From Bacteroidales bacterium (GTDB lineage Bacteria; Bacteroidota; Bacteroidia; Bacteroidales; UBA932): a stretch of 64,000 bases of DNA. The translations under genes and the position numbers were made by a program. Shown one piece after another: positions 1 through 8,560 of the stretch. The notes under the pieces were generated by a model. The model was not told the origin of the DNA. It did no database searches and worked only from the letters and a program-made list of their open reading frames with translations. How positions within the stretch are numbered: the first letter of the stretch is position 1; every line of letters starts with the position of its first letter. Location of the stretch: assembly GCA_016281435.1 (NCBI GenBank), contig JAEEIQ010000018.1, positions 18,000-81,999 on the forward strand, written 5' to 3'.

Positions 1-1515
1 CAGTTCGTGGACATCCAGGGAAGTCAGCCCCTTGGCCTTGACCTGTTCTGCGTCGAAGCGGACAATGGCAACCAGTTTGCCGGCGCGGTCCACTACGAGG
101 GATTCGGAGACGAAATCCATGGAGTTGATGACAGCCTCGATTTCTTCGGGATAGATATTCTGCCCGTTCGCGGAGAGGATCATGGTCTTGCAACGTCCCT
201 TGATAGTGATGTTGCCGTCCTTGTCCATGACGCCGAGATCGCCCGTGCGCAGGAATCCGTCCTCGGTGAAGAGGTTCTCGGAAGCCTCGGGATTGTTGAA
301 ATAGCCGCTGCAGATGTTGGTACCCTTCGCCTGGATCTCGCCTGTGATGTGCTCGGGATCTTCGGAATCGATGCGGACCTCTGCGCTGTCGACCTTCTTG
401 CCGCATGAGCCGGGAACAAAGTTCCAGGGCTCCGCGTAAGCGAGCAGTGGCGCGGCCTCGGTCATGCCGTAACCGACCGTGTAAGGAAGGCCCATCTTGC
501 GGAAGGCCCTCTCGACATCCGGATTAAGGGCTGCGCCGCCCATGATGAACTGCTGTACATTGCCGCCGAAGGCCTCGATGAGTTTCTTGACGACTGCGCC
601 GTAGATAAGCTTGTTCACGCCGGGGATGGCGGTCAGGACCTTCATGTACCACTTCCCGAGAACGGGCTTGATCTTGGAATTGTAGACCTTTTCCATCACG
701 AGGGGAACGGTTATGATGAGGTAGGGCTTGACCTCGCCGACAGCCTTGAGCAGGGTCGATGCGGCCGGAGTCTTGCCAAGATAGTAGACAGTCACTCCGA
801 AGCAGAGCGGATACATGAACTCGAACACCATTCCGTAGATATGGCCCATCGGGAGCATCGAAACGATGTTGTCCCTGCTGGAAGCCGGAATGTGGCGGAT
901 TGCGAAATCGATCGAGGCGCTGAAGCACTCGTAGCGGAGCATGACGCCCTTGGGTGCGCTGGTAGTCCCGGATGTATAGTTGATCACCGCCAGTTCGGTC
1001 GGATCCTCGATGACATAATTGACGTCTTCCTTCCTGACCCCCTCAGGATAGAGCGCGGCAAAGTCAGCATCAAGGTTATCGAACGCCTCCCGGACGCTGT
1101 CATCGGCCGACCATGTAAGGCTCCAGTCATTCATGCACACGACAAAGCGTACCGTCGGCATCTTGGTGATGTCAAGCTTCTTCCAGGACTCCCTGTCCGT
1201 GAAGAGGACCACGCTTTCGGAATGCGAGACAAGCTGCTGGACAGCCTCCGGGGTGAAATCAGAAAGCAGGGGCACCGCAACGGCACCGGAGGTGTTGACT
1301 GCTATGAAAGCCGTGGCCCAGCGCGCCGAGTTGGGAGCGAAAAGGGTGATTTTCTGGCCTTTGAGTATTCCTGTCTTCTTGAACAGGAGATGGAAACGGG
1401 CGACATTGGTCGCAAGGTCCTTGAAGGTGAACTCTTCGCCGTGCCAGTCGCAGATGGCCTTGTTATCCCAATCATTGCGGATTGTCTGAGAAAGTTGCTC
1501 GATGTAGTTGATCAT
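1..1515 (-). CDS. AMP-forming acyl-CoA/acyl-ACP synthetase, partial (3' end outside window)
   Basis: Adenylate-forming enzyme that would activate a fatty or other carboxylic acid with ATP and load it onto CoA or an acyl carrier. 505 codons are present from the start MINYIEQLSQ; family members have about 550, so only the C-terminal end is missing. The ATP-binding loop YTSGTTSAPKG begins near residue 180, YGMTEAAP lies mid-protein, and the TGD motif is at about 424-426, followed by a GRCK hinge and the YPEEIE motif. The start lies 13 bases after the stop of the neighbouring synthetase, so it is the last visible gene of the cluster. It is a tandem paralogue of that neighbour, sharing all core motifs but clearly diverged. 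No transmembrane segment is seen. The substrate cannot be told from sequence. Confidence 0.9.
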   Translation of the reverse strand, partial: MINYIEQLSQTIRNDWDNKAICDWHGEEFTFKDLATNVARFHLLFKKTGILKGQKITLFAPNSARWATAFIAVNTSGAVAVPLLSDFTPEAVQQLVSHSESVVLFTDRESWKKLDITKMPTVRFVVCMNDWSLTWSADDSVREAFDNLDADFAALYPEGVRKEDVNYVIEDPTELAVINYTSGTTSAPKGVMLRYECFSASIDFAIRHIPASSRDNIVSMLPMGHIYGMVFEFMYPLCFGVTVYYLGKTPAASTLLKAVGEVKPYLIITVPLVMEKVYNSKIKPVLGKWYMKVLTAIPGVNKLIYGAVVKKLIEAFGGNVQQFIMGGAALNPDVERAFRKMGLPYTVGYGMTEAAPLLAYAEPWNFVPGSCGKKVDSAEVRIDSEDPEHITGEIQAKGTNICSGYFNNPEASENLFTEDGFLRTGDLGVMDKDGNITIKGRCKTMILSANGQNIYPEEIEAVINSMDFVSESLVVDRAGKLVAIVRFDAEQVKAKGLTSLDVHEL

Positions 1516-1528
1516 GTTTTTGTATGAT

Positions 1529-3154
1529 TTAGTTGATTTTATCTTCTTTCTTATAAAGGAAACGGCGAATTTTCATCGTGGCCGTCTTGATGAAAGGCTC
1601 CTTTTCCACCTGCACTTCGCCGATGCGGCTGTTGCGGTTGACCCGCCTGTTGACGAAGTCCAGGATGTCCTGTTTTTTCTTTTCCAGCTCTTCGAGGAAA
1701 CGGTCTTCGTCCCCGTAATCCATTCCCATGGCCTTTTCGTCCAGATGGACAAGCGCCACCAGGCGCCCATCCCTCTCCGTGACGAGGGCATCGTCGACAT
1801 AGGGGATCTTGTTGAGCACGTTCTCGATTTCCTCGGGATAGATGTTCTCGCCGGAAGGTCCGACAATCATGTTGCCGAGACGGCCGCGGATGAAGTACCT
1901 GCGCTTCTTGTCCATGCTGGCGATGTCTCCGGTATGGAACCATCCGTCCGGAGACAGGACCTTGCGTGTACGGACATAGTCCTTGAAATAGCCGCGCATG
2001 ACATTGTCTCCCTTCACGACCATCTCGCCTTCTCCCGTAGCCGGATTGACGTTTTCAAGGCGTATCTGGACGCCCGCCGCTGCAATCCCGGTGCTGCCGA
2101 CGCATGTCTTGAACGGGCTTGCGTTGCAGATTAGCGGGGCGGCCTCGGTGACTCCGTAGCCGATGGCATACGGGAAGGCAGCCTTGTGCAGGAACTCCTC
2201 CACTTCCGGGTCCAGTTTCGCTCCGCCTATGCCGAAAAAGCGTATCCTTCCGCCGAACGTGCCCATCAGGCGCATCCCTACAAGGCGGTACATCAGGGCA
2301 GGGCTGAACTTCTTCATCCTGCGAAGGAACCGGCTCTTCTCCATCGTGGGAGCTATGCTGGAGCGGTAAATCTTCTCTATCACGAGCGGGACCGAGAGCA
2401 TTGCGGTCGGACGAACCTTCTTCAAAGCCGGAATCAGTATCGAAGGAGTCGGAGGCTTCGGAAGATAACACACCATCGCGCCGACGGCGAAGGGATAAAG
2501 CATCCCTATGCTGAGTTCATAGGTATGCGCAAGCGGAAGTATGGACAGGAACACGTCGCGCCGTCCTACCTTGTGAGCGCGCCATGATTCATAGATGTTC
2601 GCACAGAAGTTCTTGTGGCTCAGCATCACACCCTTGGCATCACCGGTGGTCCCGGAAGTATAGATTATCGCAGCGATATCGTCCGGAAGCGGGCTGGAGA
2701 TCGTGCCGTCGCAGGTATAAGAGCCCTCCCCTGTCCTGAGGACGGAAAAATCGTCGGTCGCAATTATTATCTTGAACCGCTCCAGCAGGGCATCGGGGAC
2801 ACGGGGAAAAAACCTCTTGGACACAAAGAGCGCCTTGGCCTCGGAATGGGTGAGTATATTGGTGATCTCGTTCTCCGTAAGCTCCGTAAGCATGGGGACG
2901 GCGATGCGTCCGGAGGACACTATGGCCATGAAGGAAACGGCCCAGTTCGGCATGTTCTGCGAAAAGACCGCAACCTTGTCACTAACTTTTATCCCGAAGT
3001 TGGAAAGGAGCCTTGCAAGTATTCCGCATTTTTCACGCACATCCTCGAATCGGAGTACGGTTCCCTCGCCGAACTCCATGTAGGCCGGGCGGCGGGAATA
3101 AACCGAAGTGGAATAATCGAAAACCTCTGCGAGTGTGCGGAAAGAATGCTTCAT
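1529..3154 (-). CDS. AMP-forming acyl-CoA/acyl-ACP synthetase
   Basis: 541-residue adenylate-forming ligase. The P-loop YTSGTTGDAKG starts at 165, YGVTEAAP at 333-340, and HTGD ends at 410. The conserved C-terminal lysine of the TATMKIRR segment (near 528) is present, so the enzyme should be active in both half reactions. Its ATG overlaps the stop of the PlsC-like gene by one base (TGATG), which suggests translational coupling. An acyl-activating enzyme paired with a PlsC acyltransferase recalls the fused Aas protein of enterobacteria, which re-acylates lysophospholipids; here the two functions are separate polypeptides. Fatty acid activation is likely, but the chain length and whether CoA or ACP is the acceptor are unknown. 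Confidence 0.92.
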   Translation of the reverse strand: MKHSFRTLAEVFDYSTSVYSRRPAYMEFGEGTVLRFEDVREKCGILARLLSNFGIKVSDKVAVFSQNMPNWAVSFMAIVSSGRIAVPMLTELTENEITNILTHSEAKALFVSKRFFPRVPDALLERFKIIIATDDFSVLRTGEGSYTCDGTISSPLPDDIAAIIYTSGTTGDAKGVMLSHKNFCANIYESWRAHKVGRRDVFLSILPLAHTYELSIGMLYPFAVGAMVCYLPKPPTPSILIPALKKVRPTAMLSVPLVIEKIYRSSIAPTMEKSRFLRRMKKFSPALMYRLVGMRLMGTFGGRIRFFGIGGAKLDPEVEEFLHKAAFPYAIGYGVTEAAPLICNASPFKTCVGSTGIAAAGVQIRLENVNPATGEGEMVVKGDNVMRGYFKDYVRTRKVLSPDGWFHTGDIASMDKKRRYFIRGRLGNMIVGPSGENIYPEEIENVLNKIPYVDDALVTERDGRLVALVHLDEKAMGMDYGDEDRFLEELEKKKQDILDFVNRRVNRNSRIGEVQVEKEPFIKTATMKIRRFLYKKEDKIN

Positions 3155-3705
3155 CAGTGAGTTATATACCTTTCAGGATGCTTCCCGGTAAGATGCATCT
3201 GTTCGTAAATGTCCTGTATCCTGCGCATGTCGGCGCGCGCGTCGTCGGTGAGTTCAACCTTCTGTCCCCTTCCGATGCGTTTGGTCTTCCAGTCGAAATA
3301 GCCGAGGTAGACGGGGACGCCGGCGGTACGCGCGATGAGATGGAATCCCGTTTTCCAGTTCCTGACGGGCTTGCGGGTCCCTTCGGGCGCTATCGCAAGC
3401 TGGAAATACTCGCTTTTCTCCATTTCGTGCATGACGCTGCGGAGCATCCTGGTGGGATTGCTCCTGTCCACGGGGATGCCTCCCATCGCACGGAGGAGCC
3501 ACCCGAGCGGCGGGAAGAAAAACTCCTTCTTCACCATGCATTTGGCATGGCCGCCGACTGACATATAATAAAGGTAGGAAATAAGAAAGTCCCACACGGT
3601 GGTGTGGGGAACACCCAAAATGACGACTTTCTTCTCAGGCGCGGCCGGTTCGACGGCCGTCCATCCCAATGCCCTTAGGGCCCATCCGCAAAATTTTCTC
3701 CACAT
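3154..3705 (-). CDS. PlsC-like 1-acylglycerol-3-phosphate acyltransferase family protein
   Basis: 183-residue glycerolipid acyltransferase that would transfer an acyl chain to a lysolipid or related alcohol at the inner membrane. The catalytic HX4D motif is HTTVWD at residues 34-39 and the substrate-binding PEGTR is at 107-111, both intact. It is shorter than most PlsC proteins (about 240) and lacks an obvious N-terminal transmembrane helix. It resembles the short acyltransferases often found beside acyl-CoA synthetases. The gene follows the condensation-type acyltransferase after 22 bases and overlaps the next synthetase by one base, so the four genes should be one transcript. The exact acceptor is unknown. 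Confidence 0.88.
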   Translation of the reverse strand: MWRKFCGWALRALGWTAVEPAAPEKKVVILGVPHTTVWDFLISYLYYMSVGGHAKCMVKKEFFFPPLGWLLRAMGGIPVDRSNPTRMLRSVMHEMEKSEYFQLAIAPEGTRKPVRNWKTGFHLIARTAGVPVYLGYFDWKTKRIGRGQKVELTDDARADMRRIQDIYEQMHLTGKHPERYITH

Positions 3706-3727
3706 ACGTTAAAGTATTCTTAAAGCC

Positions 3728-5080
3728 TCAGATGAACAACAAAGAACTTGCCATGCCGACACGGGAACGTCTCATGGGCTGGAAAGGATACCTCTTTATT
3801 TTCGGCTGAGGCCCGGCGACACGTCCGAATCCCACTGATGCACAGACCCCGAGTCCGCTCAGGTGCCCCAGGAATATTTTCTCGAATTCGCACTCTTCAA
3901 GCTTGCGGGAGAAATTCAGGTTCAGCCTGCCGTTGCAGCTGACGCATGCGCATGCCCCGCTCCGGCGCATAGTGCGTCCGAGGATGAAGTCGAGCCCCCG
4001 GATATGCGAGCCGTTGGGTCCGGCAGCATCTATGCGGCCGAGATTGGAGAAAGTGTAAGTGCAATAAGTATCCCCTTTCATGCGGTTGATTATGTTGATC
4101 GCATGCTTCTTGATGAAAAGGGGTATGCACCTGATAGCCAGGTTGTCCTCAAGTTCCTGGTTCGCAGCCACACGGGTCGTGAGGCGGTTTTTCTGCAGGA
4201 AAAGGGCCTTCTGCATCTTCAGGTCAGCGATAATTTCTTCAAGCGTGAAAAAACCGTTGCGCACGTCCAGTCCGACGTGTATGTAGGATGAGAAATTCCT
4301 GAGCGTACGACTCCCGAACATCGGACGCAGGTTCACGGGGATTTCCAGGACGATGAAAGGACTCTTCCGGGAAGACTTGTCCATCTTCCACGTGTCCTGA
4401 AGCGACAGGAGCATCACCGAGGACAGGAATTCGGTCACATTGCATCCGTAAGAAGCAGCCTTGGCGGCAACTTCTTCGGAAGAAAGGGTCACTTTCATGT
4501 TCTCCAGGACGTCGCAGGGAAGCGTCTTGCCGGCAATGTGCCAGGCTTTTTCTTCCTTGTCCAGGTTGCCTTTCAAGCCGGAGAAGCCGTCGAAACTGTC
4601 CTCTAGCTCCTCCATCACAGGATGCTCCAGCGGGTTGAAAACCCATTTTCCGAACTCGGGGCACACATTTTCCTTCAGACGTATATACTCGGATGCCAGC
4701 GTCATCAGGAAAGTCATCGCCCCCGTCCCGTCGGTAAGCGCATGGAACACGTCAAGGGTAATAACGTTACCGGTGCAGCCTACCTTGAACATGAATCCGC
4801 CGTTATCCTTGAGGGAAAAGACGTTCATTGTCTCGTTGAGCCGCGCGGAAGGTTCATTATCGAGACGACGCAGATACCACCAGAAAAAACCTCTTGACAG
4901 GGTATAGCCGAATCCGGGGAAACGGGGCATTATGTTCTTCAATGCGGAATCAAGCAAGCTCACCGATATGTCCCTGTCGAGCGTCGCGGAGATCCTGTAC
5001 TGGACCGCGTACTTACGGGTCCTGCATGAAGGGTATATGAGGGCGGCATTGTCGAGCCGCATCCATTCAGGTGCTTTCAT
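3728..5080 (-). CDS. Condensation-fold (alcohol acetyltransferase/WS-DGAT-like) acyltransferase
   Basis: About 450 residues from the chosen start MKAPEWMRLD. The HALTDG sequence at residues 113-118 fits the HxxxDG active site of the chloramphenicol-acetyltransferase/condensation superfamily, which includes alcohol acetyltransferases, wax ester synthases and PapA proteins. Such enzymes acylate an alcohol or amine from an acyl thioester, which fits the downstream acyl-activating and PlsC genes. An ATG 16 codons upstream is in frame, but a consensus -7 element (TAATTTTG) sits between the two, so the downstream start is preferred. It is the first gene of the minus-strand lipid cluster. No signal peptide or membrane segment is clear. 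The substrate is not predictable. Confidence 0.75.
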   Translation of the reverse strand: MKAPEWMRLDNAALIYPSCRTRKYAVQYRISATLDRDISVSLLDSALKNIMPRFPGFGYTLSRGFFWWYLRRLDNEPSARLNETMNVFSLKDNGGFMFKVGCTGNVITLDVFHALTDGTGAMTFLMTLASEYIRLKENVCPEFGKWVFNPLEHPVMEELEDSFDGFSGLKGNLDKEEKAWHIAGKTLPCDVLENMKVTLSSEEVAAKAASYGCNVTEFLSSVMLLSLQDTWKMDKSSRKSPFIVLEIPVNLRPMFGSRTLRNFSSYIHVGLDVRNGFFTLEEIIADLKMQKALFLQKNRLTTRVAANQELEDNLAIRCIPLFIKKHAINIINRMKGDTYCTYTFSNLGRIDAAGPNGSHIRGLDFILGRTMRRSGACACVSCNGRLNLNFSRKLEECEFEKIFLGHLSGLGVCASVGFGRVAGPQPKIKRYPFQPMRRSRVGMASSLLFI

Positions 5081-5101
5081 GATCACGTCTGTAACGGAGG
5101 A

Positions 5102-5128
5102 CAAAATTACATCAGCATGGCCACGCAA
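5102..5128 (-). promoter_or_regulatory. Bacteroidota-type promoter of the lipid cluster
   Basis: On the minus strand TAATTTTG (5109 to 5102) matches the -7 consensus TAnnTTTG. A TTG lies 16 bases upstream (5128-5126), a little close for a -33 box. Transcription would begin about 18 bases before the ATG at 5080. Confidence 0.55.
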
Positions 5129-5156
5129 GGAAACACTTTCCGCAAATAACGGGATT

Positions 5157-5247
5157 TTGTGACAAATAAAGCAGATTTGAGATTAAAATGGCGAAATTTG
5201 TGACTAAATCATATTTTATTTATTTTTGTCACATCAAAAATTGTGAC
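5157..5247. promoter_or_regulatory. TTGTGAC motif array, candidate operator
   Basis: TTGTGAC occurs at 5157-5163, 5198-5204 and 5241-5247, spaced 41 and 43 bases. An inverted copy GTCACA at 5228-5233 forms a perfect 6-base inverted repeat with TGTGAC at 5242-5247 across an 8-base spacer. The array spans the LytTR gene promoter and reaches almost to its start codon, a typical position for autoregulation. The binding protein is unknown. Confidence 0.4.
5197..5228 (+). promoter_or_regulatory. Promoter of the LytTR regulator
   Basis: TTTG (5197-5200), a 20-base spacer and TATTTTTG (5221-5228) match the Bacteroidota -33/-7 consensus in sequence and spacing. The predicted leader before the ATG at 5252 is about 20 bases. 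No Shine-Dalgarno sequence is seen. Confidence 0.75.
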
Positions 5248-5251
5248 GAAA

Positions 5252-6070
5252 ATGAACTCACTTCCGAAGAAAATGCTGAAGTTCTTCCCGAATTTCCTGC
5301 ACATGCTGATGATTCCGGCCTTTTTCATTTTATGCGTCATTTTATACGAACCGGCTCCCCTGCTGAATCTCATGGACACGGGAGAGGGCGTGCTGAGCAT
5401 GACCAATGTCATCTCCTTCAACATCTCGATAACCGTAGCCATCATCCTGCTCGTCATCATCACCACGCGGCTGCTGCTGTATTTCCTCGGCCCAAAACTC
5501 AATCTTACCGTGACATGGTATCTTGGATGGTGCCTCGGAGAGATCCTCATCTTTTCCGCCTTCACAGCCTTGTACCTGGCGCTTATTTCCCCGGTCCGCG
5601 GAGACTACTTCGTACTTCTGGGCCGGTCCTTCTCCGCTTTCGCCTTCCTGTACATTTATCCGTATATCATCGCGCTCCTCGCATACAGCCTGGATGATGC
5701 GCGCAACCATACGGGAACCGACGAGGGCGCCCGCCTGAAATTTTACGACCGCAGGCACCTTCTCAAGTTCGTGACATACTCGTCTCTCATACAATACATT
5801 GAAGCAGACGAGAATTACGTCATCATACATTATGAGGAAAACGGCGTCTCCAAGCGCTACCAGCTCCGCAATTCCATGAAATCCGTCGAGGAACTATGCG
5901 AGAAGGCCGGGTTCGTGCGGACCCACAGGGGCTTCATCGTCAACCCGTCGCATCTGAAGATGATACGCAAGGACGGCAACGGGCAGTATTATGCCGATCT
6001 CGGAGCCGGTGCCGAAGGCGGAATCCCCGTTTCAAAAAAATACTACGACAAAGTGATGAGCCTATTGTAG
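5252..6070 (+). CDS. Membrane-anchored LytTR-family DNA-binding regulator
   Basis: 272-residue transcription factor. The N-terminal half has four hydrophobic segments (about 12-32, 50-75, 83-108 and 118-145) and the C-terminal 110 residues form a LytTR DNA-binding domain with its typical YIEADENYV, VRTHRGFIVN and GGIPVSKKY signatures. There is no receiver domain, so any signal is presumably sensed at the membrane. A GTG nine bases upstream is in frame, but the ATG is the more usual choice. It is divergent from the lipid cluster across 171 bases holding both promoters and several TTGTGAC motifs. Control of the lipid genes or of itself is therefore a reasonable inference, not shown by the sequence. 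Confidence 0.88.
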   Translation: MNSLPKKMLKFFPNFLHMLMIPAFFILCVILYEPAPLLNLMDTGEGVLSMTNVISFNISITVAIILLVIITTRLLLYFLGPKLNLTVTWYLGWCLGEILIFSAFTALYLALISPVRGDYFVLLGRSFSAFAFLYIYPYIIALLAYSLDDARNHTGTDEGARLKFYDRRHLLKFVTYSSLIQYIEADENYVIIHYEENGVSKRYQLRNSMKSVEELCEKAGFVRTHRGFIVNPSHLKMIRKDGNGQYYADLGAGAEGGIPVSKKYYDKVMSLL

Positions 6071-6090
6071 CATTTTACATTCCGTTTTAC

Positions 6091-6098
6091 TATATTTA
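6091..6098 (+). promoter_or_regulatory. Possible -7 element upstream of the Gfo/Idh/MocA gene
   Basis: TATATTTA differs from TAnnTTTG only at the last base. No good -33 box is visible at the expected distance. Confidence 0.25.
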
Positions 6099-6152
6099 CA
6101 AAGATTATTCGGAAACGAATCTACAAACCATTTTATTTAACACTTTAACACA

Positions 6153-7649
6153 ATGTCTAAAGAATTCAGCAGAAGGGAATTCCTTCGCAGCGGTACAGTA
6201 GCGGCCCTCGGGCTCGCCGCAACTCCCGGCTCTGTCCTCGAAGCGGCTGCCGCCCCCAAGAAAAAGGTCAAGAAGCCTGTATATCCCAAAACCGAAAAGC
6301 TCAAGATTCTCGGCGTAGGTATAGGCGGACGCGGTTTCGCCGACCTCAAGGCGATGGAGAGCGAAGATATCATCGGACTGTGCGACGTCGACTGGAAGTA
6401 TTCCCAGCGCGTCTTCGACTACTTCCCCAACGCAAAGAAATACAAGGACTACCGGAAGATGTTCGAGGAGATGCTTCCGGAAGCCGACGCCGTCGTGATC
6501 GGTACGGCTGACCACACCCATGCGATCATCGCCGCCGACGCCATCAAGGCAGGCAAGCATGTATACTGCGAAAAGCCCCTCACCCGCACCGTCTATGAGT
6601 CCCGCCTGCTGACAAAGCTGGCCGCAAAATACAACGTGGTCACCCAGATGGGCAACCAGGGCGCTTCCGAAGAAGGCGTCAACAAGGTTTGCGAGTGGAT
6701 ATGGAACGGAGAGATTGGCGAAGTGCGCAAGGTGGAGGCCTTCACAGACCGTCCCATCTGGCCGCAGGGTCTACCCCGCCCCGAGAAAGTGGATCCCATC
6801 CCTCCGACCCTTGACTGGGACTGCTTCATCGGCCCCGCTCCGAAGCGCCCCTACAACCAGATCTACACTCCCTGGAACTTCCGCGGATGGTGGGATTTCG
6901 GCACCGGCGCCCTCGGCGACATGGCCTGCCACATCCTGCATCCCGTGTTCAAGGGCCTGAACCTCAAGTATCCCACGAAGGTCCAGGGCTCCTCGACGCT
7001 GCTCCTTACGGACTGCGCCCCGAATGCCGAGTATATCAAATATACCTTCCCCGCCCGTGACAACATGCCGAAGGTGGCCATGCCCGAAGTCGACGTCTAT
7101 TGGTACGACGGAGGCATCATGCCCGAGCGTCCCGAGATACTCAAGGCCGGCAAGAACCTCAATCTCAACGGAGGCGGCGTGATTTTCTACGGCACCAAGG
7201 ACATCCTCGTATGCGGTTGCTACGGCCGCAGTCCCTACCTCGTATCCGGACGTGAGCCCGAGGTTCCCAAGACCCTCCGCCGCGTCACCCTCAGTCACCA
7301 GATGGACTGGGTGCGCGCCTGCAAGGAAGATCCCGCGAACCGCGTAATGCCCAACTCCGAATTCGCGCAGGCCGGTCCCTTCAACGAGATGGTCGCCATG
7401 GGTGTCGTGGCAGTGCGCCTTCAGGGCCTGAACCAGATCCTCGAATGGGATGGCGAGAACATGCGTTTCACCAACATACCCGCCGACGCGACTCTCAAGA
7501 TTTGCAAGAAGGACGGATTCTCCATCAAGGACGGCCATCCCACCTTCAAGAAGGAGTGGACCGATCCCGTCAACGCCCGCGAATTCGCGGCAAGGCTGAT
7601 AAAGCCCGTATATGAGAACGGTTATGTCCTTCCCGAACTTCCCGAGTAA
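6153..7649 (+). CDS. Tat-exported Gfo/Idh/MocA family oxidoreductase
   Basis: 498 residues. A twin-arginine signal (SRREFLRSG, arginines 7 and 8) followed by an alanine-rich stretch indicates folded export with bound cofactor. The nucleotide-binding GVGIGGRG lies at 54-61 and the family motif EKP at 140-142. Enzymes of this family in gut Bacteroidales oxidise the C3 hydroxyl of glycosides with bound NAD. The next two genes encode a DUF1080 protein and a sugar-isomerase-like TIM barrel, the partners known for the 3-keto-glycoside route, so the same role is likely here. A periplasmic enzyme would need to regenerate its cofactor in place. The natural glycoside is unknown. Confidence 0.9.
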   Translation: MSKEFSRREFLRSGTVAALGLAATPGSVLEAAAAPKKKVKKPVYPKTEKLKILGVGIGGRGFADLKAMESEDIIGLCDVDWKYSQRVFDYFPNAKKYKDYRKMFEEMLPEADAVVIGTADHTHAIIAADAIKAGKHVYCEKPLTRTVYESRLLTKLAAKYNVVTQMGNQGASEEGVNKVCEWIWNGEIGEVRKVEAFTDRPIWPQGLPRPEKVDPIPPTLDWDCFIGPAPKRPYNQIYTPWNFRGWWDFGTGALGDMACHILHPVFKGLNLKYPTKVQGSSTLLLTDCAPNAEYIKYTFPARDNMPKVAMPEVDVYWYDGGIMPERPEILKAGKNLNLNGGGVIFYGTKDILVCGCYGRSPYLVSGREPEVPKTLRRVTLSHQMDWVRACKEDPANRVMPNSEFAQAGPFNEMVAMGVVAVRLQGLNQILEWDGENMRFTNIPADATLKICKKDGFSIKDGHPTFKKEWTDPVNAREFAARLIKPVYENGYVLPELPE

Positions 7650-7666
7650 CCAACAAAACAAACAAA

Positions 7667-8560
7667 ATGATGAAAAAAATTGTCCTTTTCATTTCCGCCG
7701 CTGTCCTGCTCATCATGGCAGCATCCTGCGGCAACAAGAAAGCGCCTGCCGGCGAAGTCAAGTACCTCTCCGACGAGACCACGACGGTCCACATGGCCAA
7801 CCCGGGAGCTCCCGAGTATGACATCGTGACAAAGCCCCAGGTCGATCTCGCCTCCCTGCCCCAGGACAAGGACGGCTACTACATCCTCTTCGACGGGACC
7901 CGACTCGACGGGTGGAGAGGCTACGGCAAGGATGCCGTTCCTTCCCGCTGGACGATTGAGGACGGATGCCTGAAGTTCTCCGGCACCGGCACCGGCGAGG
8001 GCCAGACTCTCGAAGGCGGCGACATCATCTTCGCCCGCAAGTTCAGGAACTTCATTTTCGAGTTCGAATGGAAGATCTCCAAAGGCGGCAATTCCGGCGT
8101 GTTCTATCTCGCCCAGGAAGTTACCACCGAGAAGGACGGACAGACCGCATACGAGCATATCTATCTCTCCGCTCCCGAATACCAGGTCCTTGACAACGCC
8201 AACCATCCCGATGCATTCCTCGGCGTGGACGGCAACCGCCAGAGCGCATCCCTCTATGACATGATTCCCGCCAAGCCCCAGAACGCCAAACCTTTCGGCG
8301 AGTGGAACAAGGCCCGCATCATGGTCTTCAAGGGAACCGTGGTCCACGGACAGAACGATGCCAACGTGCTGGAGTACCACCTGTGGACTCCCGAGTGGAC
8401 GAACATGCTGCAGGCCAGTAAGTTCAGCCAGGAGAAATGGCCCATCGCCTTCGATTTGCTGAACAACTGCGGAGGCCCCGACCACGAGGGCTACATCGGC
8501 TTCCAGGATCACGGGGACGATGTCTGGTATCGCAACATCAGGATCAAAGTTCTCGACTGA
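7667..8560 (+). CDS. DUF1080 (3-keto-disaccharide hydrolase-type) lipoprotein
   Basis: 297 residues. A lipoprotein signal ends at Cys21 (MAAS before the cysteine). The DUF1080 jelly-roll fold is recognised by ILFDGTRLDGW near residue 65-75, the GNSGVFYLAQE region and WNKARIMVFKG. Members of this family cleave glycosides that carry a keto group at C3, probably by elimination and hydration, and some were formerly annotated only as concanavalin-like domains. The gene follows the oxidoreductase after 17 bases and its stop overlaps the next start (TGATG). Function is inferred from family and context, and is stronger for the trio than for this gene alone. Confidence 0.85.
   Translation: MMKKIVLFISAAVLLIMAASCGNKKAPAGEVKYLSDETTTVHMANPGAPEYDIVTKPQVDLASLPQDKDGYYILFDGTRLDGWRGYGKDAVPSRWTIEDGCLKFSGTGTGEGQTLEGGDIIFARKFRNFIFEFEWKISKGGNSGVFYLAQEVTTEKDGQTAYEHIYLSAPEYQVLDNANHPDAFLGVDGNRQSASLYDMIPAKPQNAKPFGEWNKARIMVFKGTVVHGQNDANVLEYHLWTPEWTNMLQASKFSQEKWPIAFDLLNNCGGPDHEGYIGFQDHGDDVWYRNIRIKVLD

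Noticed and set aside
5081..5128. Longer N-terminus for the condensation-fold acyltransferase
   Set aside because: The extra 16 codons overlap an exact -7 promoter element and do not resemble the family, which starts near MKAPEW.
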